Assembly (NCBI GenBank): GCA_044867425.1
Contig: JBIOUX010000203.1
Location: 1 to 64,000 of the forward strand
Direction of reading: 5' to 3'
DNA: 64,000 bases
Source: CAWBJP01 sp044867425
Lineage (GTDB): Bacteria > Actinomycetota > Acidimicrobiia > IMCC26256 > BP-133
The translations under genes and the position numbers were made by a program. Below are positions 32,985 through 42,460 of the stretch, piece by piece (position 1 is the stretch's first letter; each line of letters opens with the position of its first letter). The notes under the pieces were generated by a model. It saw only the letters and a list, made by a program, of their open reading frames with translations. It did not search any database and was not told the DNA's origin.

Positions 32985-35885
32985 TCACATGATTCCGCTG
33001 CGGTGGGCCCAGGATGTCGCCGCCGCCCGGGATCCCACCCCGAGCTTGGCGAAGATCCTGCTCAGGTGATGCTCGACCGTCTTCTCGCTCAGGTACAGCT
33101 CAGCGGCGATGGCCTTGTTCGTCTTGCCCTCGGCGACGAGCTGCAACACCGTCGTCTCCCGTTCGGTGAGGCCTCCGGCGACGTCCTTCGTCGGTCGGGC
33201 GATGGGGTGGGTGACGTCGTCGGCTCGACGGGCCCAACCGGTCATGCCCAGCGACGAGAACTGCCGGCGAGCGCCCTCGAGCAGCGACCAGGCGCGCTCC
33301 TCGTCTCCGGGCCCGAGGCGCCGGAGGTGCATGAGCGCCTCGTCGAAGTCCGAGATGGCGAGCAGGGAGAGGGCGCCCTGCTCGTCCAGCACGCGCCTGG
33401 CCTCGGCAAGCCACTTGTGGGCCTCTTCGTGATGGCCGTGCAGTGCGCACAGGCGGGCCAGGGCCAAGCGTCCATCGACCATCGGAGTGCGGAAATCGGG
33501 AGCCAGGACCTTTTCCCTCAGGGCGCGCTCGACCACGTGGATGTGGTCAGTGCGCCCCAGCAACCACAGCACCTCCGCGGCGTGGCACGCCATCACAGGA
33601 AAGGCGACCGCCCAGGGTGGTGCCCGCTCGAGCCACGGAGCGAGCAGGCCGAGGAGGCGGAGGGCGTCCTCCTCCTGACCGAGGCGGGCGGCGATCCGGG
33701 CCGCCCAGGCGGAGATGGAGCCGAGCGCCCACGACAGAGACGGGATCTTGGCGGTCAAGAGCGGCGCCAGCGTGGCGGCCAGCTGCTCGAGTCCCTCGTC
33801 GAGGGCGACGGCCAGCGTCTCCTCGGCGAGGAGCGTGGCCCAGACCGGTTCGCCCACCCGGGCGGCCAGCGACTTCGCTTCCTCCAGGGATCGGCGGGCA
33901 TCGTCAAGGCGACCCAGAGCCGCCTCCAACACCGCGACGGCCGCTCGACAGCGGGCCGCCCGGTTCAGCTGCCCGCGGGACAGCGACGTCTCCGCCTCGT
34001 CCTCCAGCGGGGCCAGGGTGCCGAGGTATTCGCCGGCCCAGTAGAACAGGACGAAGAAATTGGCACTGGTGTACGCGTCGGCCCGACAGGCCAGGACGGC
34101 CTCCATGGGACCAGGACCGGCCCGGTCGAGGCGGGCCTCCCGGAGGATGCGCGCCGCATCTCGGCGCTCCGGCGTGTCGAGCGGAATCCCTGGGTATCTG
34201 GGAACCTCCGCTTCCCGGCGCATGTGGTCGAAGGAGACGAGGCGGGCCCAGGCCACGCCCCGCCGGACACCCGCGTAGCGCAGGCCCTGACGGGCCATGG
34301 GCCAGGCGTGAGCGGGACTGCCGGCCATGTTGGCCGCATAGGCGGCCTCGGACAGGTACTCGGCGGCAGCGTCCGGCCCGTCGGCCTCGGCGATGGCGTC
34401 GCCCGCCTCGCAGGCGGCCGCCACCGCCTTGTCGAAGGCCAGAGCCCAGATCAGCGCCATTCCGAGGCGCCCGAGGAGACCGAGCCGCCGATCGTCACCA
34501 TCCGGAAGCAGGTCGAGAGCCATGCGCAAGAAGCGAGCAGCGGTGTCGTGGGCGGCCGCGACTTCGGCGTGCGCGGCGGCCACCAGGGCGAACTCCACGC
34601 CTCGCTCGGCGCCCGGGAGCCCGGCGCTGCGGTGGTACTGGAACGCGATCTCCCCCGCCCGGCCGGGCGAGGGATGCTGGCCGTAGACCGCCTCCAGTGC
34701 TTGGGCCACCCGGCCATGGAGCCGAAGCTGGCGAGGTGGACTGAACTCGGTGTAGAGGGTGTGGCGGATGAGGGCATGAGCGAAGTTCAGGGCCTCCCGG
34801 CTCGGAGTCACGGTCAGGATCTGTGCGGCCAGGGCCTCGTCGAGGGCGTCGAGGGCGTCGGGTTCGTCGAGTCCGACCACCGACGCCACCACATCGAAGG
34901 GGAACGGACCCTCGAAGGCGGAGGCCACGCCGAGGAGCCGCTCGGCGTTCTCGGAGAGCTGGAACAGCCGCCGGCCGATGACGTCGCGCACGCCCTGCGG
35001 TACGCCGAGTTCCCGTAAGGGCCGATCCGTCGTCCATTGACCGTCAGGCCCCCGGTAGACCTTGCCTTCCTCCACGAAGTGGCGCAGCAGCTCACGGATG
35101 AAGAAGGGGTTGCCGTCGGTCTCCCTGGCCCAGGCCGCACCCACCCTCATGGGCACGTCTTGTCCGCCCATGGCGGCCAGGAGCTGCGTGGTCCCCTCGA
35201 TGTCAAGGCCCCTCAGCGCCAACTGCTCATAGTTGGTCTCCCGGGGAAGGACGCCCAGAACCTCGCTGAAGGGATGGCCGCGTTCGAGATCGACGTCCCG
35301 GTAGGCGCCGAGTATGAGGATCCGGCGGCGGTGGACCAAACCGGCCAGGTAGCGCAGCAGCGCCACGGTCCCCTTGTCGGCCCAGTGGAGGTCGTCGAGG
35401 CACAGCAGCGCCGGCGCCCGCTGGGAGCGAGCGATGAGAAACCGGGCCACAGCGTCGAGGAGACGGAAACGCTCCTCGTTCGGCTCGACGGGCGGTGGCT
35501 CGCCCACCTCGGGCAGCACCTGACGCACGGCCGGCACCAGCTGGGCCAGCCGGTCGGCCCCCGGACCGAGGTCGAGCCGCAACTCCTCCGGGTCGCAGGT
35601 GAAGACGTGAGCCCGGAAGGCCTCGGCGAAGGGGGCGTAGGGCGGGGCCCAGTCGCCTTCGAAACAGTGGCCGGACAGGACCAGCATCTCCTGCCGGCGG
35701 GCATGTTCCGACAGCTCTTCGAGGAGCCTCGTCTTGCCGATGCCGGGCTCGCCTGCGACGAGCACGACCCCGCCACGACCGGCTGCGGCCGCCGTCAGAC
35801 GCTCGGCAAGGCGGCCCACCTCGACGTCACGCCCCACCATGGGTACGTCGATGACCAAGCCGTGCCTTGACGTCGCCCCGGTCAC
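32985..35885 (-). CDS. LuxR-type regulator with AAA ATPase and TPR region
   Basis: A 966-aa regulator from GTG 35885, which has GGAGG 8 bp upstream; a longer reading would overlap the usp gene. The N-terminal STAND/AAA_16 ATPase has Walker A VAGEPGIGKTRL at about 43-54 and Walker B ALLCLDDLHWADKG. A long TPR-like helical middle follows. The C-terminus is a LuxR/GerE helix-turn-helix: LTERETTVLQLVAEGKTNKA then LSEKTVEHHLSRIFAKLGV. Such proteins act like MalT: ligand and ATP drive assembly and DNA binding. Shares ATPase architecture with the two cyclase-linked regulators in this window but has LuxR output and no cyclase domain. Confidence 0.88.
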   Translation of the reverse strand: MTGATSRHGLVIDVPMVGRDVEVGRLAERLTAAAAGRGGVVLVAGEPGIGKTRLLEELSEHARRQEMLVLSGHCFEGDWAPPYAPFAEAFRAHVFTCDPEELRLDLGPGADRLAQLVPAVRQVLPEVGEPPPVEPNEERFRLLDAVARFLIARSQRAPALLCLDDLHWADKGTVALLRYLAGLVHRRRILILGAYRDVDLERGHPFSEVLGVLPRETNYEQLALRGLDIEGTTQLLAAMGGQDVPMRVGAAWARETDGNPFFIRELLRHFVEEGKVYRGPDGQWTTDRPLRELGVPQGVRDVIGRRLFQLSENAERLLGVASAFEGPFPFDVVASVVGLDEPDALDALDEALAAQILTVTPSREALNFAHALIRHTLYTEFSPPRQLRLHGRVAQALEAVYGQHPSPGRAGEIAFQYHRSAGLPGAERGVEFALVAAAHAEVAAAHDTAARFLRMALDLLPDGDDRRLGLLGRLGMALIWALAFDKAVAAACEAGDAIAEADGPDAAAEYLSEAAYAANMAGSPAHAWPMARQGLRYAGVRRGVAWARLVSFDHMRREAEVPRYPGIPLDTPERRDAARILREARLDRAGPGPMEAVLACRADAYTSANFFVLFYWAGEYLGTLAPLEDEAETSLSRGQLNRAARCRAAVAVLEAALGRLDDARRSLEEAKSLAARVGEPVWATLLAEETLAVALDEGLEQLAATLAPLLTAKIPSLSWALGSISAWAARIAARLGQEEDALRLLGLLAPWLERAPPWAVAFPVMACHAAEVLWLLGRTDHIHVVERALREKVLAPDFRTPMVDGRLALARLCALHGHHEEAHKWLAEARRVLDEQGALSLLAISDFDEALMHLRRLGPGDEERAWSLLEGARRQFSSLGMTGWARRADDVTHPIARPTKDVAGGLTERETTVLQLVAEGKTNKAIAAELYLSEKTVEHHLSRIFAKLGVGSRAAATSWAHRSGIM

Positions 35886-36003
35886 TCTTGCCACCTCCGA
35901 GACCGGTGGGCAGCAGGGCACAGCGTAGGCCGAGTCGCAGTTCCGCACGATGGTCCGTCGCGGACCAGCGCGGGTTCCGGCCCGACCTGACTCGCGCCCC
36001 TGC

Positions 36004-36423
36004 TCAACAGGTGTGCACGATGAGCACGGCGCAGGCGGCGTGATGAGCGATGTTGTTCGGGACACTGCCCGGGAACCGGCCCATCCCCCGCATCCTTCGG
36101 TTGCCCACCACGATGAGATCGGCGTGGACCGCTTCGGCCACCGACAGGATCGCGGCGGCGGCCCGCTCGGGAGAGGTGTGGGTTGTCACGACAACGCGTT
36201 CATCGGCGATCTCGTCGGCCAGGGATGCGAGCATCGCCTCGACCGCGGCTCGGACCTCCTCGTCACTCCCGGGGATCATCAACGTGCCGCCGATCTCGGG
36301 TAGCCGATAGGCGCTGACCACGTGGAGGTCCGCCTGCGAGAGTTCGGCCAGCCTGGATGCTGTTCTCACCGCCTCCCGGGCCGTAGCCGATCCATCGGTT
36401 CCCACCACGATCGACTTGAACAC
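36004..36423 (-). CDS. universal stress protein (UspA family)
   Basis: A 139-aa single Usp domain with GTG start. SIVVGTDGSATAREAVR at the N-terminus and the ATP-binding G-x2-G-x9-G-(S/T)-like stretch GNRRMRGMGRFPGSVPNNIAHHA near the end put it in the ATP-binding class. Ends with HTC. Lies upstream of the LuxR/AAA regulator on the same strand with about 118 bp between; a shared transcript is possible. Confidence 0.9.
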   Translation of the reverse strand: MFKSIVVGTDGSATAREAVRTASRLAELSQADLHVVSAYRLPEIGGTLMIPGSDEEVRAAVEAMLASLADEIADERVVVTTHTSPERAAAAILSVAEAVHADLIVVGNRRMRGMGRFPGSVPNNIAHHAACAVLIVHTC

Positions 36424-36636
36424 TGGTCGCCTCCACCACGAGCGTCATCGCCACGATACGAAGGCCCGGTGCCCCGGCACCAGTGCTGGCTGCGCCAAAC
36501 TGCGGGCCGACTGCCGGTAGACAGTCGCTGAGGGGCAACCGAAAAAAGGTGCGCGAACGGCGTCATAAGTGCGCAGGTGGGACGTTTCTCTCATTGCAGG
36601 AACCGGGTGAGGCGTCACTCACCTACCGCCCACGGA

Positions 36637-36673
36637 CTGAGCCCCCGGGTAATCCCCTTCCCCGGGGGCTCAG
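36637..36673. terminator. stem-loop downstream of putA
   Basis: CTGAGCCCCCGGG (36637-36649) and CCCGGGGGCTCAG (36661-36673) form a perfect 13-bp stem, 15 bp past the putA stop. No T-run follows on the minus strand. Confidence 0.6.
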
Positions 36674-36687
36674 CGCGTCTGTGGGGC

Positions 36688-39600
36688 TCAGGTGTCGTCG
36701 ACGGGGGCGAAGCCCTGGCGGATGGTGTTCTCGGTGATGACCCGGGGCTCGACGAACTGCAGGAGGTAGTCGGGCCCGCCCGCCTTGGACCCCACCCCCG
36801 ACAGGCCGTAGCCGCCGAAGGGCTGGCGGCCGACCAGCGCACCGGTGATGCCCCGGTTGATGTAGAGGTTGCCCGCCCGGAACTCCTCGGTGGCGTGGCG
36901 GATGTGCGCCGGGGAGCGGGAGAACAACCCCCCGGTCAGGGCGTAGTCCGTGGCGCCGGCCACGGCCAGGGCCTCCTCGAACCCGCCCGCCCGCATGCAC
37001 ACCAGCAGCGGCCCGAAGATCTCCTCCGTGGCCACCCGGCAGCCGGGCTGGTCCGTCACCACCACCGTCGGGCCCACATACCAGCCGCCGGCGGGCAGGT
37101 CGTCCCGCTGGAGCAGCACCTCGCCCTCCACCCGGGCCGCCTCCTGGTAGCGGCGCACCCGCTTCCAGGCGTCCTCGTCGATGACCGGCCCCACCACCGT
37201 CGACAGCTCCTTGGGATGGCCGAGGGTGACCAGCTCCACCGCTCCCACCAGGCGCTCCACCAGCTCGTCGAAGATCGGTCCCACCCCGATGACCCGGGCG
37301 GCGGCCGAGCACTTCTGGCCGGCGTAGCCGAAGGCGCTGGCCACGATGGCGGGCACGGCCTGGTCCAGGTCGGCGTCGGTGTCGACCACGATGGCGTTCT
37401 TGCCCCCCATCTCGGCCACCACCCGCTTGACATGACCCTGCCCGGGCTGGTGCACGGCCGCCCGCTCGATGATCTGGAGGCCCACCGACAGCGACCCGGT
37501 GAAGGTCACGAACGACACCTCGGGACGGGCCACCAGCTCCGCGCCCACCTCCTCCCCCACCCCGGGCAGGAAGGCCAGAACCCCGGGAGGGACCCCGGCT
37601 TCCAGGAGCAGCTGGACCAGGCGGTAGGCGATGCCCGGCGTCTGCTCCGCCGGTTTGAACAGGACGGCGTTGCCGGTGACCAGGGCGGCCACCACCATGC
37701 CGGTGGGGATGGCGAGGGGGAAGTTCCAGGGGGCGATGACCACGCCGATGCCCCGGGGCTGGTAACGGTAGATGTTCGCCTCGCCCGGCGCCTGGAGGAT
37801 GCGCACACCGGCGCCGAGCCGCAGCGCCTCCCGGCCGTAGTACTCGCAGAAGTCGATGGCCTCAGCGACGTCGGCGTCGGCTTCCTTGATGGGTTTGCCC
37901 GCCTCGAACACGATGAGGGCGGCCAGTTCCGTCCGCCGGTGGCGCATGAGGTCGGCGGCCCGGAACAGCACGCCGGCCCGGCGCTCCCACCCCGCCCGCC
38001 GCCACGCCGGCCACCCCCGCTGGGCGGCGCTGAGCGCGGCCTCGACATCGGCGCTGGTGGCCCGCCCGCTGGTGCACACCACCGTGTCGTAGGCCCCCGG
38101 ATCGACCGAGACGATGGATCCGGCGGTGGGGCGGGGCTTCCCGTCCACCACCACCGGGGCCTCGAAGCCCAGTTCCCCGCCCACCTTGGTGACGGCGGCG
38201 GCCAGCTTGGCCCGGGGTCCGGGCCGGCGCAGCTCGGCGGCCGGTTCGTTGAAGAAGTCGCCCGGGTTGGCGGGGTCGGTCGGGGGGCGGGGCGGCGGGC
38301 CCGGCTCCGGCTCGGGGAGGGCCCGCTCCAGTTCTTCGGGGACACCCCGGACCCCGGGCACGGCAGGCGGCTTGAGGAGCTCGGTGAGCTCGCGACCCTC
38401 GGCAAAGCGGTGGCGCAGGAACGACTCGTTGGAGGTGTTCTCCAGCAGCCGCCGCACCAGGTAGGCCATGCCCGGGACCAGCTCGCCCACGGGGGCGTAG
38501 ACCCGGACCCGCTCCCCCATCCGGCGCAGGGCGGCGTGGACCGGCTCGGCCATCCCGTAGAGGAGCTGCAGCTCGACCGCCCCGCTGGGCAGGCCGGCGG
38601 CCCGGGCGGCGGCCAGCCCGTAGGCCAGGGAGCGCAGGTTGTGGCTGGCGAAGGCGGGACGGACCCGGCCGGCGTGCTCCACCAGGTAACGGGCACAGCG
38701 CTCGTAGTTGGCGTCCGTCTCCGCCTTGCGCTCGAAGACGGGAATGGGCCAGCCCTCGGCCCTGGCCACCACGGTCTCGTAGTCCCAGTAGGCGCCCTTG
38801 ACCAGGCGGAGCTGCAGGGGCGTGGTCAAGTCCCGGCCCGACCAGGCCACCAGGTCGCGCAGGTCGGCGAAGGAGTCCTTACGGTAGGCCTGCACCACAC
38901 AGCCCAGCGCCGGGCCGCCGGGGAACTCCGCCCCGATGGCCCGCAGCAGCTCGAAGGTCACATCCTTGACGTCGTCGTGCTCGGTGTCGAGGTGGATGGT
39001 GGCGGGCACCTGCCGGGCCCGCAGGAGGATGGGCCGGAGCCGGGATAGCGCCTCCTCGATCCCCGCCGCCCGGGTGAGGGGAGCCAGGCGGGGCGCCAGG
39101 GCGGTGGCCTTGATCGAGATGTTGACCCGGGGCAGGTCGCCCCAGGGGTCGGACTCCAGCCGGGGCCGGCGGGGCCAGGCGGCGCTGGCCGTGGCCAGCG
39201 TCTCGAGCACGGTGGCCACGCGGTCGGCGTAGCGGTCGGCCTCCGCCGCGGTCATGGTCTTCTCCCCCAGCAGGTCCACGGTGGACGCCTCCCCCGCCTC
39301 CCACAGGGTGCGCAGCCGGGGCAGGGCCTGGCTGGCGGTCTCCCCGGCGATGAACTGGCGGGCCAGGCGGGTGATGTTGCGCCGGGCGGTGGCGGCCGAC
39401 ACCCCGGCTCCGAACGGCACCCAACCGGCCAGGCCCAGCCCCAGCTGGAGGGGGGCCGGGGTGTCGCCACCGCCGAGGTAGTCCTCCAAGTGGCGCATGA
39501 CGTCCTCGTCGTCCCGGCAGGCGGGGAACACGTCGACGAAGCGGAACAGCTGGGTCTTGAAGCCGGGGTGGGCCATGGCCCATTCGAGGAGCTGCTCGCT

Positions 39601-39699
39601 CCACCACGACCCGCGGAAGATGCGCGACTTCTCCGAGGCGCCCGCCTCGGCGATGCGGCGGGCCAGCGCCTGGACCTCGGTTTCGGAGGGGGCACCCAT
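36688..39699 (-). CDS. putA: bifunctional proline dehydrogenase / P5C dehydrogenase
   Basis: Oxidises proline to glutamate in two steps; 1003 aa, the short PutA type without an N-terminal DNA-binding domain. Residues 1-430 are the FAD-dependent PRODH barrel (SIKATALAPRLAPL, LRLVKGAYWDYE, ELQLLYGM, VRVYAPVGELVPGMAYLVRRLLEN). Residues 500-1003 are the aldehyde dehydrogenase: VIAPWNFPLAIPTGM, FTGSLSVGLQIIERA, EMGGKNAIVVD and catalytic Cys in GYAGQKCSAA. Proline can serve as carbon, nitrogen and electron source. A downstream stem-loop terminates it; the kinase gene lies upstream on the same strand. Confidence 0.94.
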   Translation of the reverse strand: MGAPSETEVQALARRIAEAGASEKSRIFRGSWWSEQLLEWAMAHPGFKTQLFRFVDVFPACRDDEDVMRHLEDYLGGGDTPAPLQLGLGLAGWVPFGAGVSAATARRNITRLARQFIAGETASQALPRLRTLWEAGEASTVDLLGEKTMTAAEADRYADRVATVLETLATASAAWPRRPRLESDPWGDLPRVNISIKATALAPRLAPLTRAAGIEEALSRLRPILLRARQVPATIHLDTEHDDVKDVTFELLRAIGAEFPGGPALGCVVQAYRKDSFADLRDLVAWSGRDLTTPLQLRLVKGAYWDYETVVARAEGWPIPVFERKAETDANYERCARYLVEHAGRVRPAFASHNLRSLAYGLAAARAAGLPSGAVELQLLYGMAEPVHAALRRMGERVRVYAPVGELVPGMAYLVRRLLENTSNESFLRHRFAEGRELTELLKPPAVPGVRGVPEELERALPEPEPGPPPRPPTDPANPGDFFNEPAAELRRPGPRAKLAAAVTKVGGELGFEAPVVVDGKPRPTAGSIVSVDPGAYDTVVCTSGRATSADVEAALSAAQRGWPAWRRAGWERRAGVLFRAADLMRHRRTELAALIVFEAGKPIKEADADVAEAIDFCEYYGREALRLGAGVRILQAPGEANIYRYQPRGIGVVIAPWNFPLAIPTGMVVAALVTGNAVLFKPAEQTPGIAYRLVQLLLEAGVPPGVLAFLPGVGEEVGAELVARPEVSFVTFTGSLSVGLQIIERAAVHQPGQGHVKRVVAEMGGKNAIVVDTDADLDQAVPAIVASAFGYAGQKCSAAARVIGVGPIFDELVERLVGAVELVTLGHPKELSTVVGPVIDEDAWKRVRRYQEAARVEGEVLLQRDDLPAGGWYVGPTVVVTDQPGCRVATEEIFGPLLVCMRAGGFEEALAVAGATDYALTGGLFSRSPAHIRHATEEFRAGNLYINRGITGALVGRQPFGGYGLSGVGSKAGGPDYLLQFVEPRVITENTIRQGFAPVDDT

Positions 39700-39728
39700 C
39701 CCCCTCGAGGATAGGGCGGGGGCAGCCT

Positions 39729-40724
39729 TCAGCCGGTGAGCCCAGCGGCGGCGGAGGCGGTGCCGTGGACGGGCTGTGGCCCCCGGGCCGAGAAGAGGTG
39801 GAAGAGCAACAGGAGCTGGATGATGGCCAGCGGGTCGCTGCGGGTCTCACCGTTGACCCGGCCCAGGCCTTCCGGCAGGGGGTCGTCGGTCGGCAATGCC
39901 CGCCAGATGGCTTCCTCCACCCGGCTCCTGAGGGGGCGGGGGGCGTAGGCGTGGAGGTGGAGAGCGTCGACCGGCTTGCCGTCCTCGTCGCGCATGAGCT
40001 TGAGGTGCATGGCCGAGCGCGTGTCGTCGGACAGCACCCCCGACAGATCCGGATGGCCGATGGTGGGACGCAGCAGGACGTAGGCCGAGAGCGGGTCCGC
40101 CGTCGTCTCCCCCCGCTCCTCGATGGGGGCGAAGCGCACCACGATGTCGGCGTTGGCCCGCTGGGGACGGATGAAGGCCGCCGACTCCGGCTCCCGCCGG
40201 GCCAGCTCCTCGATCACCTGCTGCTCGGCGTAGCCCCGCTTGGTCGTGTCCCGGAAGACCTTCCAGTCCCGGCGGATGGCCTCGGGAGGATCGAGATACA
40301 CGGTCACGTCAAAGCACGCCCGGGCCAGCCGGCTGTGCAGCGGCAGCAGACCCTCCGCGATCACGAACTCCCGCGGTTCCACCAGGACTGGACGGTCCAG
40401 CGTTCCTTGCTTGTGGTTGTAGACGGGTTTGAGGATGGACTGGCCGAGGGCCAGGAGCTGGAGGTGCTGCTCCATCACCTCGACGTAGTTGCAGGAGGGA
40501 TGCAGGGGAGTGAACGGCAACTGCTTGCGTTCGACACGGTCGTATCGGTGGTAGTCGTCCACGCAGATGGCCGTGATCCGGTCCGGCCCCAGGGCGTCGA
40601 CCAGGCCCTTGGTGAGCGTGGTCTTCCCCGCCGCCGAGTCACCGGCGATCCCCAGCATGATCGGGCGGGCGCCGTTTTCCGGCCGGCGCCAGGCCCGCTC
40701 GATGGCTATCTGCTTGTCAGGCAC
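39729..40724 (-). CDS. phosphoribulokinase / uridine kinase family protein
   Basis: 331 aa from GTG 40724. P-loop LGIAGDSAAGKTTL, then ICVDDYHRYDRVERKQ, TPLHPSCNYVEVMEQHL, LKPVYNHKQGTLDRP and FVIAEGLLPLHS: the order and spacing match phosphoribulokinase, including the DDYH and YNH motifs of the cyanobacterial type. True PRK makes ribulose 1,5-bisphosphate for the Calvin cycle. No RuBisCO gene is in this window, so function as a Calvin-cycle enzyme is open; an uncharacterised sugar or nucleoside kinase is the alternative. The C-terminal 80 residues, with a low-complexity tail, go beyond the core kinase. Confidence 0.78.
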   Translation of the reverse strand: MPDKQIAIERAWRRPENGARPIMLGIAGDSAAGKTTLTKGLVDALGPDRITAICVDDYHRYDRVERKQLPFTPLHPSCNYVEVMEQHLQLLALGQSILKPVYNHKQGTLDRPVLVEPREFVIAEGLLPLHSRLARACFDVTVYLDPPEAIRRDWKVFRDTTKRGYAEQQVIEELARREPESAAFIRPQRANADIVVRFAPIEERGETTADPLSAYVLLRPTIGHPDLSGVLSDDTRSAMHLKLMRDEDGKPVDALHLHAYAPRPLRSRVEEAIWRALPTDDPLPEGLGRVNGETRSDPLAIIQLLLLFHLFSARGPQPVHGTASAAAGLTG

Positions 40725-40884
40725 CCCGAAAAGGCTAGAGACGAGGCCCGCGGGCAACATCCCCCGTCGGGGGGTATGGCCGGGGGACGCCGGGGTTCCC
40801 GCCTTTCCGCGCGGTAACTTGCATCGGTACGATGGGCTTGATGCTCGGTGCAAACGCCCCAAACCGAGCTGGGGGCAGGCAGTC

Positions 40885-42396
40885 TTGACGACACCCATCA
40901 CCTGGCGGCGGCGCCGCCTCACGGTTCTCGGCCTGTTCGGGGTGCTGGCCGGGGGCCTGCTGCCCGCCGGAGCGGGGGCCGGGGAGGACTTCGTGGCCGG
41001 TAGCGGCCGGGCCCGGGCCAGCATCTTCGAGATCGTCCCCCGCACCGGCGGTCTCACCCTCCCGGTGAGCTTCGGGCGGGCGACGGCCAGTTACCAGGGG
41101 ACGGGCGCCGAGGCCTCCTCCACCGCCATGCGGGCGCCCGAGGGTTCCCCTCCCCCCGCCCCGGCGGCGGAATGCGGAGGTCGCAACCCGGGCAGCGGGG
41201 GCGGGGGTGGAGGCGGCGGCGGCGCTCCCAGGCCGCCCAGCCCGACCCAGAACCCGTTCACCTCCACGATCAGGGTCAGCTCGGAGGACAAGGACAGCGA
41301 AGCCGGCCGGCACTCGTCGTCGTTCGCCTCGCCGGCGGGCAGCCCCATCCAGGGCGCCGGGTCGGAACAGGCCGTGTCCGCCACCGACGACCCGTCGTCG
41401 CAGGCCACCACGATCGAAGGCCGCTTCGGGCTGGTCGACCTGATCGGCTACACCCAGGCCCGGGCCGAGGCCCGCGCCGGCGTGGTGGAGGACAAGGCCC
41501 GGGTGGCCTCCGCCGTCGTCGTCCTCGATCGCCTCGACCTCCTCGACGGGCTGGTCGTCCTGGAACGGCTGCGGTGGGAAGCGACCCAGCGCAGCGGCGA
41601 CGGGCCGCAAGCCGAGGGTCTCTTCTCGGTGGGGCGGATCACCGTCGGCGGGGCGCCGCTGCCCGCCGTCCCCACCGGCGGCGGGGGACCCGATCCACTC
41701 GAAGCCGCCAACACCGCCCTCGCCCCCACCGGGGTCGCCCTCTTGTCGCCCAAGGTGGAAAAGGACGCCGGCGTCGTCCGGGTCAGCCCCATGACCGTAC
41801 GGCTGTCCGACTCGCCGCTGGGACGCTCGGCCGTCGGCCCCGTCCTGGGCGCCCTCCAGCCCGTGCGGGACCCGCTGGTCGAGCAGCTCCTCTCCTTCTC
41901 GTGCGATTTCGGCACCGCCGTCACCGTGGCCGACGTCGTCACCTCCATCGCCTCGGGGTCGGGCGGCGTGAGCTTCGACGTGGGGGGCGTGTCGGCCACC
42001 ACCGAGGGCACCCGGTACGACAACCCCTTCGACGGCCCGCTGGGGGACCCGTTCGGGGCGGCGGAGCCGGCGCTGCCGGCGCCCGGCGACGACTTCGCCT
42101 TCGAGACCCCCGCCGGTGAGCACCTGGCTGCTCCCCTTCCGGCCGGCAACCCTCTCGCCCTGCCCGCCTCCGGCTTCAGCCCCGCTCCCCTCCCGGCGGT
42201 GGGTCCCGGGCCGGCGGAACCGGCGCCGCCATCCGTAGCCGTCGTGCAGCCGGCGGTCGGGCCGTCGTCCCGGCGCCTGGCCGGCAGCCGGGGTGGTGCG
42301 GCCCTGGCCGTAGGGGCCGTCGGCCTGCTCGCCGTCCTCGTCCTGGCCGCGGCCGACGCCCTCCACCTGCGCCGCTCGGCCCGGAGCATCCCGTGA
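40885..42396 (+). CDS. secreted membrane-anchored protein of unknown function
   Basis: No family recognised. Best start is TTG at 40885, giving 503 aa with a signal peptide (RRRRLTVLGLFGVLAGGLLPAGAGA). The mature part is Ser/Gly/Pro-rich with a run of nine Gly, then a beta-rich region around EGRFGLVDLIGYTQARAEARAGVVEDKARVASAVVVLDRLD, and a Pro/Ala stalk. A last hydrophobic span and a short basic tail (LHLRRSARSIP) anchor it. It is followed at 65 bp by an anchored substrate-binding protein and a fused importer, so an association with that uptake system is inferred. Confidence 0.6.
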   Translation: MTTPITWRRRRLTVLGLFGVLAGGLLPAGAGAGEDFVAGSGRARASIFEIVPRTGGLTLPVSFGRATASYQGTGAEASSTAMRAPEGSPPPAPAAECGGRNPGSGGGGGGGGGAPRPPSPTQNPFTSTIRVSSEDKDSEAGRHSSSFASPAGSPIQGAGSEQAVSATDDPSSQATTIEGRFGLVDLIGYTQARAEARAGVVEDKARVASAVVVLDRLDLLDGLVVLERLRWEATQRSGDGPQAEGLFSVGRITVGGAPLPAVPTGGGGPDPLEAANTALAPTGVALLSPKVEKDAGVVRVSPMTVRLSDSPLGRSAVGPVLGALQPVRDPLVEQLLSFSCDFGTAVTVADVVTSIASGSGGVSFDVGGVSATTEGTRYDNPFDGPLGDPFGAAEPALPAPGDDFAFETPAGEHLAAPLPAGNPLALPASGFSPAPLPAVGPGPAEPAPPSVAVVQPAVGPSSRRLAGSRGGAALAVGAVGLLAVLVLAAADALHLRRSARSIP

Positions 42397-42460
42397 GCCG
42401 CACCACGGGCATTTTGCACATCCCATGTGCACTTTGCCCGGATGGCGTCCCGAGCGCACG

